Part shown: piece by piece, positions 32,415 to 41,181 of the stretch
How the letters are laid out: every line of letters begins with the position of its first letter
Numbering within the stretch: the stretch's first letter is position 1
Assembly: GCF_004114425.1 (NCBI RefSeq)
Contig: NZ_RDQF01000004.1
Coordinates: 124,001 to 188,000 of the forward strand
DNA: 64,000 bases
DNA from: Bradyrhizobium vignae
GTDB taxonomy: Bacteria > Pseudomonadota > Alphaproteobacteria > Rhizobiales > Xanthobacteraceae
Direction of reading: 5' to 3'
The notes under the pieces: generated by a model
The model's database searches: none
Seen by the model: only the letters and a program-made list of their open reading frames with translations
What the model was told of the DNA's origin: nothing
Program-made: the position numbers and the translations under genes

Positions 32415-33302
32415 TTGACAGGTGCCCCACAGACCATCGCCATCCTTCAAACCTATATGGCGAACCTGATCGCCACCCTGCAGGCCAGAACGGGAAATCT
32501 GAAGATCAACCTGGTCACCGATCCCGAGTTCGGCGCCGATCCAACCAACACGGTCGACAGTACCGCAGCTTTCGCCGCCGCTCTCGCAGGTCCCGCGGTG
32601 GCGGTCATCCCGCCGGGCACCTACAAGATCAACAATCTCGTTATTCCCAGCGGCGCCTGCCTGATCGGCTATTCCGCCTTTGGGTATGGCAACTCCGACG
32701 GCGTCAGTAACAAGATGATCCTCGTCGCGCTGAGCAGCTCGACGGTCCGCGTGTTGAACGTCGATGGCGCCTCGAACGTCATGCTGGCAGGTTTCCAGAT
32801 CGACTGCTACTCGCCCTGAACAACGTGCAGAACGCGACCTGCGGCAATGACTCGCCGGCGGTCTGGGCGCGCGAAAGCGGCACCAGCGGCAACATCAGCT
32901 TCGTCGGCAACGACCTCTCCGGCACGACCGTACCCATGCCGATGGCGCTCGCCAACACGTGGTCCGGCAATCTTCCGACAAGTTACACGTTCTCGAACAA
33001 TCTCGGCCTGCTCATGGACGAGCGGACGAGCGGACGACCCGTGGTCAAGAGCGGCTTTCCCTATCAGGACCTGCAGAACATCAACCTGTCGGCAAGCTCG
33101 ACCGGCAGTACGGGAGGGTGGTGCACCGACAATCACGCCGTCGCCGGCGTTCGGAACCATAGGCACCAGCGGCTATATCGGATTCGGGTCCGGTACGCTG
33201 CAGCTCGGTTGGACCGGCATCGCCGCGGATGTCTCGACCTATGCGCTGAGCGTCCAGAACACCAGCGGTGCGACCCACTATGTCACCGCCCAGCTCTTCT
33301 GA
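32415..33302 (+). pseudogene. Broken beta-helix (pectate lyase-like) protein gene
   Basis: Three reading-frame pieces make one protein relic. Piece one (32415-32819, TTG start, frame open back to 32328 without an ATG) has FAAALAGPAVAVIPPGTYKI, the entry of a pectate-lyase-3/tailspike beta-helix. It stops at 32819. Piece two (about 32804-33115) continues in another frame with NNVQNATCGNDSPAVWARES and ISFVGNDLSG. A one-base shift near 33113-33120 (in GGGAGGGTGG) leads back to the first frame, which reads YIGFGSGTLQLGWTG and ends at 33302. Residues of the helix core are probably missing at the first junction. The parent was probably a cell-surface or phage-tail-like polysaccharide-binding protein. 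Confidence 0.65.
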
Positions 33303-33402
33303 GCTGCGTCACTTTTCCGAATCATGCCCTCGGCGGCATGACGCCGGAACAATTCGAAGATACAGTGACCGGATCGTCGACTGAATGGCGGACGGATCAG
33401 TG

Positions 33403-34215
33403 ATGTCACGACTATGGCTGGCGGCTTTGGCGTTCCTCGGCTGGCTGCTGACCCCTGCCTTCGCCCAGCAGCCACAGCGCAGCGAATGCCTGGCGATGGC
33501 CAATGCGGCGCCGCGGGTCATGCCGGTCGTCTTCAGGCAGGCGACAGCTGCGGCCGAGGTCGAGATCACCTATGCCGGCCACTCCACCTATTTCATCGAC
33601 ACGCCCGCCGGCTTGCGCATCGCGACCGACTATAGCGGCGCATACCAGGTCGGGCGGCTGCCCGATGTCGTCACCATGAACCGGGCGCACAGCACGCACT
33701 ACTCTTTGTACCCGGACAAGCGCATTCCCCACGTGCTGCATGGCTGGAGCGACGACGGCAAGCCGGCGATCGTGTCGGAGCGTATCAGCGACACCTTCAT
33801 CCGCAACGTCACGACCGACATCCGCCGCTATTACGGCGACGATGCCGGCAGCGACATGATCCGCGACGGCAATTCCATCTTCATCTTCGAGGCGGCCGGC
33901 CTCTGCATCGGCCATCTCGGCCACCTTCACCACAAGCTGGACGACAGCCATTTTGCCCAGATCGGACGGCTAGACATCGTGATGGTGCCGATCGACGGCA
34001 CTTACACCATGTCACTGGACGGCATCTCCGAGATCACCAAGCGGCTGCGCGCCTCGGTGGTGCTGCCGATGCACCGCTTCGCCACCCCGCTAGACGACTT
34101 CATGCGCCGGATCGGCCAGGAGTTCGAAATCGACCGGCGCATCGAGCGCTCGTTCCGGATGTCGCGGGATACGCTGCCGACGAGCCCGACCGTGATCATC
34201 CTCGACGGGGTCTGA
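33403..34215 (+). CDS. Secreted MBL-fold metallo-hydrolase (COG2220-like)
   Basis: A 270-residue protein with a signal peptide (MSRLWLAALAFLGWLLTPAF, then AQQ). The fold is suggested by VEITYAGHSTYFIDTPAGLRIATDYSG, then MNRAHSTHYS, GLCIGHLGHLHHKL and VVLPMHRF, the pattern of UlaG/COG2220 beta-lactamase-fold hydrolases. The classic HxHxDH is replaced by AHSTHY, so metal binding may differ. ATG 33403 was preferred over ATG 33385, which only adds six residues before the signal peptide. The substrate is unknown. Confidence 0.8.
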   Translation: MSRLWLAALAFLGWLLTPAFAQQPQRSECLAMANAAPRVMPVVFRQATAAAEVEITYAGHSTYFIDTPAGLRIATDYSGAYQVGRLPDVVTMNRAHSTHYSLYPDKRIPHVLHGWSDDGKPAIVSERISDTFIRNVTTDIRRYYGDDAGSDMIRDGNSIFIFEAAGLCIGHLGHLHHKLDDSHFAQIGRLDIVMVPIDGTYTMSLDGISEITKRLRASVVLPMHRFATPLDDFMRRIGQEFEIDRRIERSFRMSRDTLPTSPTVIILDGV

Positions 34216-34253
34216 GCGCCAGAACCGGAACGCATCAGCCGTCGACGATTCGG

Positions 34254-34283
34254 TTGCTCCGAGAGCCACGTCAGTCGGAGCAA
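34254..34283. promoter_or_regulatory. 9-bp inverted repeat upstream of the EamA fragment
   Basis: TTGCTCCGA (34254-34262) and TCGGAGCAA (34275-34283) are perfect inverted arms with 12 bases between. The right arm ends three bases before the ATG of the next frame. It may be a terminator for the metallo-hydrolase gene or an operator; there is no T-run. Confidence 0.45.
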
Positions 34284-34285
34284 TC

Positions 34286-34555
34286 ATGAACAAGCGGTTC
34301 CTCGTCATCGGCTCTTTTGCGGCAGCGCTTTGGTTGATCATTTCCGGCAGCGTGATCGGATTCGTCGCCTACAATTGGCTGCTCGAGAGCGTATCGACCT
34401 CCTTGGTGTCGACCTATACCTTCGTCAACCCGGTGATCGCGATGCTACTCGGCACCCCTGTGCTCGGAGAGCCGTTCTCTCGCATGATCCTGGTGGGTCT
34501 CGTCGTTGTCACCGTTATCGTCATCTCGCGCGCTGAACGCAGCCGCAAGACCTGA
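34286..34555 (+). pseudogene. C-terminal fragment of an EamA/DMT-family transporter
   Basis: Only 89 residues remain of a family that is usually about 290-310 residues. The segment holds the last three or so TM helices with SGSVIGFVAYNWLLESVSTS and STYTFVNPVIAMLLGTPVLG, the hallmark end of the second EamA domain. The first domain and most of the second are absent upstream, where the metallo-hydrolase gene ends. It still starts with an ATG, so a short peptide might be made, but transport function is unlikely. Confidence 0.75.
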
Positions 34556-34622
34556 CGACGGCAATTTTCTCCAAGTCGCCCGCGGCTCGTTCGTGCTGAA
34601 ATCTCCGCAACAGGAGAGCAAC

Positions 34623-35162
34623 ATGAGCGACTTTGCGAGACTTCTGCACGCGAGCGGGCCGCATCCCGAACACGAGGCGGCGCTTCGGCTTTACGGCCGC
34701 TTCGTTGGCGACTGGAACAGCGAGATCACGGTACATGCGCCTGATGGCGCCAGGCACACGGCAATTGGCGAAATCCACTTCGGCTGGGTGCTGGAAGGCC
34801 GTGCGATTCAGGACGTCTGGATCATTCCCCGGCCTGCGGGCAGCCCAGCCTTTCCGATCGCCGGCAATTGGTACGGCACGACGCTGCGCGTCTACGATCC
34901 GGCCATCGATGCGTGGCGGATTTCCTGGTTCGATCCGGGCCGCCGCGTGTTCCGGCAGCAGATCGGCCGTCCGCGTGGCAACGACATCGTGCAGGAGGGC
35001 ACGACCGAATCCGGCGAGCTGACGCGCTGGAGCTTTACCGAGATCACGGACGATTCCTTCCGTTGGCTCGGCGAAGCCAAGTCCGCAGCGGCACAGGATT
35101 TTCGGCTGATGGTGGAGGTCAAAGCACGACGGCGCAAGGCTATGACACCAGCGGACCCATGA
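34623..35162 (+). CDS. Conserved hypothetical protein, DUF1579-like beta-barrel
   Basis: A 179-residue soluble protein without signal peptide or TM helix. It has LYGRFVGDWNSEITVHAPDG, GEIHFGWVLEGRAIQDVWI and RISWFDPGRR, a pattern of alternating strands rich in Trp seen in lipocalin-like DUF1579 proteins that serve as small-molecule binding barrels. ATG 34623 follows CAGGAGAG; the upstream open frame overlaps the transporter fragment. Function unknown. It is followed by a clear terminator hairpin. Confidence 0.7.
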   Translation: MSDFARLLHASGPHPEHEAALRLYGRFVGDWNSEITVHAPDGARHTAIGEIHFGWVLEGRAIQDVWIIPRPAGSPAFPIAGNWYGTTLRVYDPAIDAWRISWFDPGRRVFRQQIGRPRGNDIVQEGTTESGELTRWSFTEITDDSFRWLGEAKSAAAQDFRLMVEVKARRRKAMTPADP

Positions 35163-35167
35163 AACGA

Positions 35168-35203
35168 GAAGAGGGGCCGGAATGCTGGTCCCGACCCCTC
35201 TTC
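35168..35203. terminator. Hairpin terminator between convergent genes
   Basis: GAAGAGGGGCCGG (35168-35180) pairs with CCGACCCCTCTTC (35191-35203), with one mismatch, around a 10-base loop. It lies between two convergent genes (34623-35162 and 35249-35704) and could end transcripts from both sides. The T-run is weak on both strands. Confidence 0.65.
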
Positions 35204-35248
35204 GTCGTGGCCGCTGGGAAGCGTCCTTGAAAAACCTTGTTGTCCGCT

Positions 35249-35704
35249 TTAGCCGGCACCCATCAGCGAGGCGGGACGGCGTTCGCCGGTCAACGCGAAC
35301 ATCTTCTTCAGCTTGTTGACGGCGCGGATCAGGAAGCCGATCATCACGGGGTTGGTCTTGCGGCAGAAGGCGATCTTCTTGACGTGGCCTTCGACATGCC
35401 ATTTGGCATGCGCCCCGTCGCGGAAGAAAATGACGTCGCCGGGGCCGTAGCGCTTCGGCGGCATGCCATCACTTTCGAGCACGATCGATCCTTCCATGAT
35501 CATGATCGTCTCATCGATGTCATAGTACCAGTTGAAGCGGCCCTCGGTGCAGTGCCAGATGATCGTCTGGGCAGTGCCGTCCGCGCTGGTCGACAGGACG
35601 CGCGAGCGGGATACCGGATTGCCCTCGATGATCCAGGACGGCTCGATCGGCCGCAGCTCGAGGTCCACGTTGCAACTACCGATTTCAATCAATGCGCGCG
35701 ACAT
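35249..35704 (-). CDS. Cupin-domain protein
   Basis: A 151-residue single-domain cupin. Motif 1 (WYYDIDETIMIMEGSIVLES) and motif 2 (GPGDVIFFRDGAHAKWHV) are separated by a short loop, as in the small EutQ/DUF861-like cupins. Usual metal ligands are only partly kept (one Glu, one His), so the protein may bind a small molecule and not be an enzyme. The C-terminal helix (residues 115-150) is an addition. Single gene. Confidence 0.82.
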   Translation of the reverse strand: MSRALIEIGSCNVDLELRPIEPSWIIEGNPVSRSRVLSTSADGTAQTIIWHCTEGRFNWYYDIDETIMIMEGSIVLESDGMPPKRYGPGDVIFFRDGAHAKWHVEGHVKKIAFCRKTNPVMIGFLIRAVNKLKKMFALTGERRPASLMGAG

Positions 35705-35939
35705 CTGCGTCCCCAGGAGATATAAATATGAATGGGCGGGTCTCGGCCCGGATTGCTTCGAAAGAAGCTGGGACGCTAGTAGCCGGTTTTTAATTCTTTC
35801 TTACGCAGAGCTCGACAATCAGCCCCTAGTTGCAAGTGCGAAACGGTTAACGTCGCGATTTCCCTGCAAATCCCTACACATGAACCGATCTTTTCCGGGG
35901 TGCGACAAAGTGCGCGAAGTATCGGAAGGAGCCGCACCG

Positions 35940-36294
35940 ATGCCCCTCACGCCCGAGGTTCTGACCGCCAACGGCGAGGTGGTCGCCCGGCTCCGCAGCC
36001 TCGACATCTCCTTCGCGCCGGACGAGGAGCCGCAGGCGGCGACCTCGCCGAAATGCGCCGCGCGCGGATGCGCTTGAGGCGACACTCGACCACGAGCATG
36101 AGGTCAATGAGGCTCGCGAAGAAATCCGCGACGCGCTCGAGCTGCCGGAGAAGGATGATCCCGTCGGCGCGCTTTACGAGGCCGTGGCGGCTTCCGATGC
36201 CATCGTGCGCGCCACCGATGGCAGCCCGTTCACGACACTGTTCAACCGCTTCAGCATCGACAACAACCCGATGCTGCGCAACGCGGCCGCGTGA
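35940..36294 (+). pseudogene. Short conserved-looking gene with apparent frameshifts
   Basis: The start (ATG 35940, preceded by GGAAGGAGCC) reads MPLTPEVLTANGEVVARLRS but stops at 36077. From about 36073 a second frame continues smoothly as an acidic helical protein (ALEATLDHEHEVNEAREEI and so on) to the stop at 36294. Between them GDLAEMRRA appears in the third frame. One base lost or gained near 36035 and a duplicated CG near 36060 would restore one protein of about 117 residues. It could be a real pseudogene or sequence error. The family was not recognised. Confidence 0.5.
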
Positions 36295-36328
36295 GGGTTG
36301 ACGCTTGCGAGCTTGAACCTTCAAGGAT

Positions 36329-36414
36329 CGTCATGCCCGGGCTTGTCCCGGCCATCCACGCCCTGCTACGGAAAAAGAAGAACGTGGATGCCCGGGACAA
36401 GCCCGGGCATGACG
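36329..36414. repeat. Long perfect-arm palindromic repeat
   Basis: CGTCATGCCCGGGCTTGTCC and the next bases to CCACG (36329-36360) return inverted at 36382-36414 as CGTGGATGCCCGGGACAAGC and CCGGGCATGACG. The arms are about 30 bp and the loop about 22 bp. It lies between the frameshifted gene and the 3' end of the aminopeptidase gene and could stop transcription from both sides. Confidence 0.85.
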
Positions 36415-36424
36415 AGCAGCAGCG

Positions 36425-37681
36425 CTACTTCGCCCATTCGCCCTTGCGGAACACGGGCACCTTGCTGCCGTCGGCCAAAATGCCGTCGATGTCGGTCTCG
36501 GCCGAACCGATCATCCAGTCGATATGGATCAGGCTCTGGTTGCCGCCTTGCGCCGCGATCTGCTGCGGCGTGAGCTGGGCGCCGTTGACGAAGCATTTCG
36601 AATAGCACTGGCCGAGCGCGATATGCGAGGCGGCGTTCTCGTCGAACAGCGTGTTGTAGAACAACAGTCCGCTCTGCGAGATCGGCGAGGAATGCGGCAC
36701 CAGCGCCACTTCGCCGAGGCGCCGCGCGCCCTCGTCGGTGTCGAGCACCTTGTTCAGCACTTCAGCGCCGCGCGAGGCCTTGGCGTCGACGATCTTGCCG
36801 TCCTCGAAGCGCACCGCGATGTTGTCGATCAGCGTGCCCTGATAGGACAGCGGCTTCGAGCTCACGACATGACCATAGACGCGGCGGCAATGCGGGGTGG
36901 TGAAGACCTCTTCGGTGGGAATATTGGCGTTGCAGCTGATGCCGTTCTTGGAGAGTGACGCGCCGCCTTCCCATTCGTGACCGTCGGCAAGCCCGATGGT
37001 GAGGTCGGTGCCGGGACCCGAATATTGCAAGGCGCGGAAGCGCTGGCCGTTGAGCCAATTGGTGCGTTCGCGCAGCACCGCATTGTGGCTCGCCCAATTG
37101 CCGATCGCATCCTCGCGATCGACACGGGACGCGGCGAAAATCGCATCAGCGAGCTTGCCGACCGCGATGTCCTCGGGATCATCAGGGAACACCAGCTTCG
37201 CCCAGGACGGGCTCGGATAGGCGATGATGTTCCAGTTGGTGTCGAAATTGACGATCTTCTCCAGCGCGGGCTGATAGGCCATCGAATTGGCTTTGCTCGC
37301 ACGCGCCACTTTGGAAGGATCCTCGCCGGACAGCAACATGGGATTGTCGCCGACGATGGCGAGCCGTGCGGTGTTGTCCGAAAACGCCTTGGCCATGCCC
37401 TCGTAGAGCCAGCCGGCGGCACGATCGAAGCTGTTGTCGTGACCGTGGCGGTAGCGCGCCAGCGTCATCTCCTCGTCCGACAGGATCGGCGTCACGAGGC
37501 CGGCGCCGGCCTTGTAGGCATGCACGGCGATCCGCCGCACCAGCGGCAGCGCGATCGCGGGCGCGGTCAGCAGCAGGTCCTGTCCCGGCCGCAAGCCCAG
37601 GCCCACTTTCACCGCCACCTCGGCCAGCCGGTCGAGCTTCGCGGGATCGATGGGAGTGGAAGTATTGCGTTGATCAGTCAT
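36425..37681 (-). CDS. M29-family metallo-aminopeptidase (AmpS/T-like)
   Basis: A 418-residue cytosolic aminopeptidase. The family layout is visible: an N-terminal domain with LRPGQDLLLTAPAIALPLVR, and a C-terminal metal domain with GHEWEGGASLSKNGISCNANIPTEEVFTTP and GEVALVPHSSPISQSG and the late motifs ASHIALGQCYS and IHIDWMIG. Metal ligands (Glu, Glu, His, His, Asp of M29) are all represented. It removes N-terminal residues from peptides with two metal ions. Single gene. Confidence 0.92.
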   Translation of the reverse strand: MTDQRNTSTPIDPAKLDRLAEVAVKVGLGLRPGQDLLLTAPAIALPLVRRIAVHAYKAGAGLVTPILSDEEMTLARYRHGHDNSFDRAAGWLYEGMAKAFSDNTARLAIVGDNPMLLSGEDPSKVARASKANSMAYQPALEKIVNFDTNWNIIAYPSPSWAKLVFPDDPEDIAVGKLADAIFAASRVDREDAIGNWASHNAVLRERTNWLNGQRFRALQYSGPGTDLTIGLADGHEWEGGASLSKNGISCNANIPTEEVFTTPHCRRVYGHVVSSKPLSYQGTLIDNIAVRFEDGKIVDAKASRGAEVLNKVLDTDEGARRLGEVALVPHSSPISQSGLLFYNTLFDENAASHIALGQCYSKCFVNGAQLTPQQIAAQGGNQSLIHIDWMIGSAETDIDGILADGSKVPVFRKGEWAK

Positions 37682-37759
37682 GCCGGGCCCTCTGCCGAAA
37701 GTCTCTCACTCAATCTAAGTCTAGCATCGCAAGACACAAGTGTGCGAGCGTCTTGCAAG

Positions 37760-37784
37760 GCGTGAAAGATACGCGGTTTCACGC
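37760..37784 (+). promoter_or_regulatory. 8-bp inverted repeat with adjacent T-rich tract
   Basis: GCGTGAAA (37760-37767) pairs with TTTCACGC (37777-37784) over a 9-base loop. On the plus strand ATTTTGGTTTTC follows, like a terminator. However, the flanking genes both run on the minus strand, so the role may be that of an operator upstream of the aminopeptidase gene or a transcript end for the lyase gene. Confidence 0.4.
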
Positions 37785-37794
37785 ATTTTGGTTT

Positions 37795-39156
37795 TCAACG
37801 CGTTGCCGATTTCAGCACCCGGTCGACCATCGCGGGCGCGAGCCCGAGGTAATTTTTCGGTGAGGTGAGCGCCTCGATTGTGGCGCGGTCGATGCGGCTC
37901 GATATCCGTGAATCGGCGGACAGCGCATCGGCAAGGCTCATTCCCTTCTCGGTGGCCCGACGGCAGGCGTCATAGACGACGTCATGCGCCTCCTGCCGGC
38001 CGATCTGCGGCGCGAGCCCCATCATGACCGCTTCGGCCACAATCAGGCCGCGGCTGATCGCGAGATTGTCGTTCATCTTCGCCTCGTCCACAATGAGGCC
38101 TGCGAGCGCAAACTTGGCTTGGTGCAGCGCGCCGGCGGTCAGTACGAAGCTTTCGGGGATCGCCATCCATTCGGCGTGCCAGGGACCGGTAGCTCGCTCG
38201 AAATCCTGCACCATCGCGTCCAGCATCAGGCCGGCGTGCTGGCGCACCGCCTTGGATGCCGCAAGCATCAGTTCCGATGAAATCGGGTTGCGCTTCTGCG
38301 GCATGGTCGAGGAGGCGCCGCGCCCCTTGACGAAGGGCTCGTAGACCTCGGCGAACTCGGTCGAGGCCATGATCATGATGTCGAGCGCGATCTTGCCGAG
38401 CGAGCCGGTGACGAGGGCGAGGAAGTTCACCGCCTCGGCAAAGCCGTCGCGCGCGACGTGCCATGTCGAGGCGGGAACGCCGAGCTTCAGTTCGGTGCAG
38501 AGCGCCTCCTGCACCTCGAACCCCTTGTCGCCAAGCGAGGCCAGCGTGCCGGCAGCGCCGGCGAACTGGCCGACCAGCACGCGCGGCTTCAGCTGCGCCA
38601 GCCGCTCGGCGTGGCGGTCGAACATCGCGAGCCAGATCGCGGTCTTGTAGCCGAAGGTGACCGGCAGCGCCTGCTGCAGGTGAGTTCGACCCGCCATCGC
38701 CGTGTCGCGATGGCGCTTCGACAGATCAGCCAGGATCTTGCGCAGCTCGGCGATGTCGCGTTCGACGATCTCGAGCGCGGCCTGCAGTTGCAGCACCACG
38801 GCGGTGTCCATGATGTCCTGCGTGGTCGCGCCCCAATGCACGTAGCGGCCGGCCTCGCCGCATTGCTTCACCATCTGATGCACCAAAGGGAGGATCGGAT
38901 AGCCGACGATGTCGGTCTCCTGTCGCAGCAGATCGAAATCGAGCGCGCCAACCTCGGTCCGCGCCGCGATCGCTGCGGCGGCGTCCTGCGGGATCACACC
39001 GCACTTCGCCTCCGCCTTCGCCAGCGCCACCTCGACCTCGGCGTAGCGCGCAACCGTCGCGACGTCGGAGAACACCTCGCGCATCTCGGGCGTGCCGAAG
39101 GCGTCGCGAAACAGCAAGGAGTCGAGCACGGTGGTGGAGGCGGGGAAAGCAGGCAT
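37795..39156 (-). CDS. Fumarase/aspartase-superfamily lyase (adenylosuccinate lyase / carboxymuconate cycloisomerase type)
   Basis: A 453-residue enzyme. The superfamily signature is GRGASSTMPQKRNP, with the flexible Ser loop, and the HWGATTQDIMDTA and AGRTHLQQALPVTFG blocks place it in the PurB/PcaB group. The order of motifs fits 3-carboxy-cis,cis-muconate cycloisomerase-like proteins at least as well as PurB, because PurB in these bacteria lies in a purine context. No beta-ketoadipate gene is next to it, so the substrate stays open. Confidence 0.85.
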   Translation of the reverse strand: MPAFPASTTVLDSLLFRDAFGTPEMREVFSDVATVARYAEVEVALAKAEAKCGVIPQDAAAAIAARTEVGALDFDLLRQETDIVGYPILPLVHQMVKQCGEAGRYVHWGATTQDIMDTAVVLQLQAALEIVERDIAELRKILADLSKRHRDTAMAGRTHLQQALPVTFGYKTAIWLAMFDRHAERLAQLKPRVLVGQFAGAAGTLASLGDKGFEVQEALCTELKLGVPASTWHVARDGFAEAVNFLALVTGSLGKIALDIMIMASTEFAEVYEPFVKGRGASSTMPQKRNPISSELMLAASKAVRQHAGLMLDAMVQDFERATGPWHAEWMAIPESFVLTAGALHQAKFALAGLIVDEAKMNDNLAISRGLIVAEAVMMGLAPQIGRQEAHDVVYDACRRATEKGMSLADALSADSRISSRIDRATIEALTSPKNYLGLAPAMVDRVLKSATR

Positions 39157-39525
39157 GAGCGTTTCTTCGTGGTTGGTGTTTGGTGTGAAGGCAGCTTACG
39201 CAGGCCACGTTTTTCGGCAATGGACATTCACCTTTCGCCACATCTGCCGCGCTCCGGCTTTACAACGGCGCGTCGCGCACGATGTCAGCAGCGCACGAAG
39301 AGCCTCGGGATGACGGTGTTGGATGGGCGAATATGATCGCCTCGGCGATCGGCCCCAGACCGCAACATTCAAGCTGCGGTCGTATTCCCCTCCGGAAACG
39401 GCATGGCAGCCATCACGCAATCGCGATGAACCAAGCGCCACCTTCGCCAGACACACGATTTTCGACCCAAATTTCATTTTGTCGTTTTGCTTGCCCGATT
39501 TCGAAATGAGGCCTGAGTTCTCGAC
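39157..39525. other. 369-bp intergenic region without recognised feature
   Basis: This gap separates the divergently oriented lyase and regulator genes. It should hold the promoters of both. The part near 39450-39520 is AT-richer (for example AATTTCATTTTGTCG). No gene, strong hairpin or repeat family was recognised. Confidence 0.4.
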
Positions 39526-41082
39526 GTGCAGTTTCTGTTCCGGGACCACCTTCTCGATACCGACCGGCGCGAGCTGAGCCGCGAGCAGGTTCCCGTTGCC
39601 GTGGAGCCGCAGGTTTTCGATCTCGTCGTCCACCTCATGCAGAACCGCGACCGGGTGGTCAGCAAGGACGAGCTGATCGACAAGATCTGGCACGGGCGCA
39701 GTGTGTCCGAATCGACCCTGACCAGCCGGATCAACGCGGCGCGCAAGGCGATCGGCGACGATGGCGCGAGCCAGGCGCTGATCCGCACCATCACCCGCAA
39801 GGGTTTTCGCTTCGTCGGTGATGTCCAGACACAACACGGCGCGGTTCCGCCGGAACCGGTCCGCATCGCCCAACCTCAGGCAGCTTTCGCGCTACCCGAG
39901 CGGCCCGCGATCGCCGTGCTGCCCTTCACCAATATGAGCGGTGAGGCCGAGCAGGATTATTTCTCCGACGGCATCAGCGAGGACATCATCACCGCGCTGT
40001 CGAAGCTGCGATGGTTCTTCGTCGTCGCGCGCAACTCCTCCTTCGTCTACAAGGGCCGCGCCGTGCACATCCACGAGGTCGCGCGGGAACTCGGGGTGCG
40101 CTACGTCGTCGAAGGCAGCGTGCGGCGGAGCGGCGAGCGGGTGCGCATCTCGGCCCAGCTCAACGACGTTTCGACCGGCAGCCATCTCTGGGCCGAACGC
40201 TACGACCGCGAGCTCGCCGACATCTTCGCGGTGCAGGACGAGATCACCGAGGCGATCGTCGCCGCGATCGAGCCGCAGCTCTATGCCGCCGAAAGCTTCC
40301 GAGCCCAGCAGAAGCCGCCGGGCAGCCTGGATGCATGGGACCTCGTGATGCGCGCATTGTCGCATTACTGGCGCATCACCCGCGAGGACAATGCCGTCGC
40401 GCAAAAGCTGCTGGAGGAAGCCGTCGCGGTCGATCCCGCCTACGGCAAGGCGCTCGGCCTGCTCGCGACCAGCCATATGTTCGGCGCGCATATGGGCTGG
40501 GCCGACATGGCCGCGACCGCGCCGGTCGCTGAACGTGCGGCGCTCGCGGCGGTGGAGGCCGACCGCGAGGATGCCTGGGCCCATCACGGCCTCGCGTACA
40601 CCTATCTGTTCCGCCGCCGCTTCGACGACGCGCTGGCTGAATTCGAATTGGCTTTGAGGCTCAATCCGAATTTTGCCATGGCGCATGCCTTCCACGGCGT
40701 GACGCTGTGCTATGCCGGACGATGGCAGGACGGCGATGCCGCCGCCCGCCGCGCACTGCGGCTGAGCCCGCGCGACCCGCTCGCGGCGATCTATTGCGGG
40801 GTTGCGGCCTATGCCCGGTTCGTCGGCCGCGACTATGAGGGGGCCGTGCGGATGGCACGGGAATCGATGCGCCAGCGCGGAGATTTCGTCGGCGCACACC
40901 GCGTGCTGACGGCCGCCGCCGGCATGCTGGGCAATCCGGTGCTCGCGGCTTCCGCCCTGGAGGGCCTGCGCCGCGCCCAGCCCGAGGTCTCGCTTGCCTG
41001 GATCACGCGCGAGCTGCCGATGCTGCGGGAGGAGGATCGTGCGCATTACCTCCAGGGCTTGCGGCGCGCCGGACTGAAATAG
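39526..41082 (+). CDS. Winged-helix/TolB-like/TPR regulatory protein
   Basis: A 518-residue soluble protein. An OmpR/CadC-type winged-helix domain (about 1-98, with VVSKDELIDKIWHGRSVSES and TRKGFRFVGDV) is followed by a TolB-like beta-propeller-related region (about 125-250, IAVLPFTNMSGEAEQDYFSDGI, shown here in halves by family pattern) and TPR-like helices (about 270-500). It has no TM helix, unlike CadC. Similar proteins in Rhizobiales are often annotated as adenylate-cyclase-associated regulators without a cyclase domain. The start is GTG 39526; the N-terminus matches the family. Targets unknown. Confidence 0.85.
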   Translation: MQFLFRDHLLDTDRRELSREQVPVAVEPQVFDLVVHLMQNRDRVVSKDELIDKIWHGRSVSESTLTSRINAARKAIGDDGASQALIRTITRKGFRFVGDVQTQHGAVPPEPVRIAQPQAAFALPERPAIAVLPFTNMSGEAEQDYFSDGISEDIITALSKLRWFFVVARNSSFVYKGRAVHIHEVARELGVRYVVEGSVRRSGERVRISAQLNDVSTGSHLWAERYDRELADIFAVQDEITEAIVAAIEPQLYAAESFRAQQKPPGSLDAWDLVMRALSHYWRITREDNAVAQKLLEEAVAVDPAYGKALGLLATSHMFGAHMGWADMAATAPVAERAALAAVEADREDAWAHHGLAYTYLFRRRFDDALAEFELALRLNPNFAMAHAFHGVTLCYAGRWQDGDAAARRALRLSPRDPLAAIYCGVAAYARFVGRDYEGAVRMARESMRQRGDFVGAHRVLTAAAGMLGNPVLAASALEGLRRAQPEVSLAWITRELPMLREEDRAHYLQGLRRAGLK

Positions 41083-41181
41083 CCGTGGCGCGATGATGGC
41101 GGCGGACCTCCCCGTTGTCCATGGGGAGTGGAATTAAGCTGCGCCAATCGGCAAAGCACGAATCTTGCAAGCGCCCGCGGC

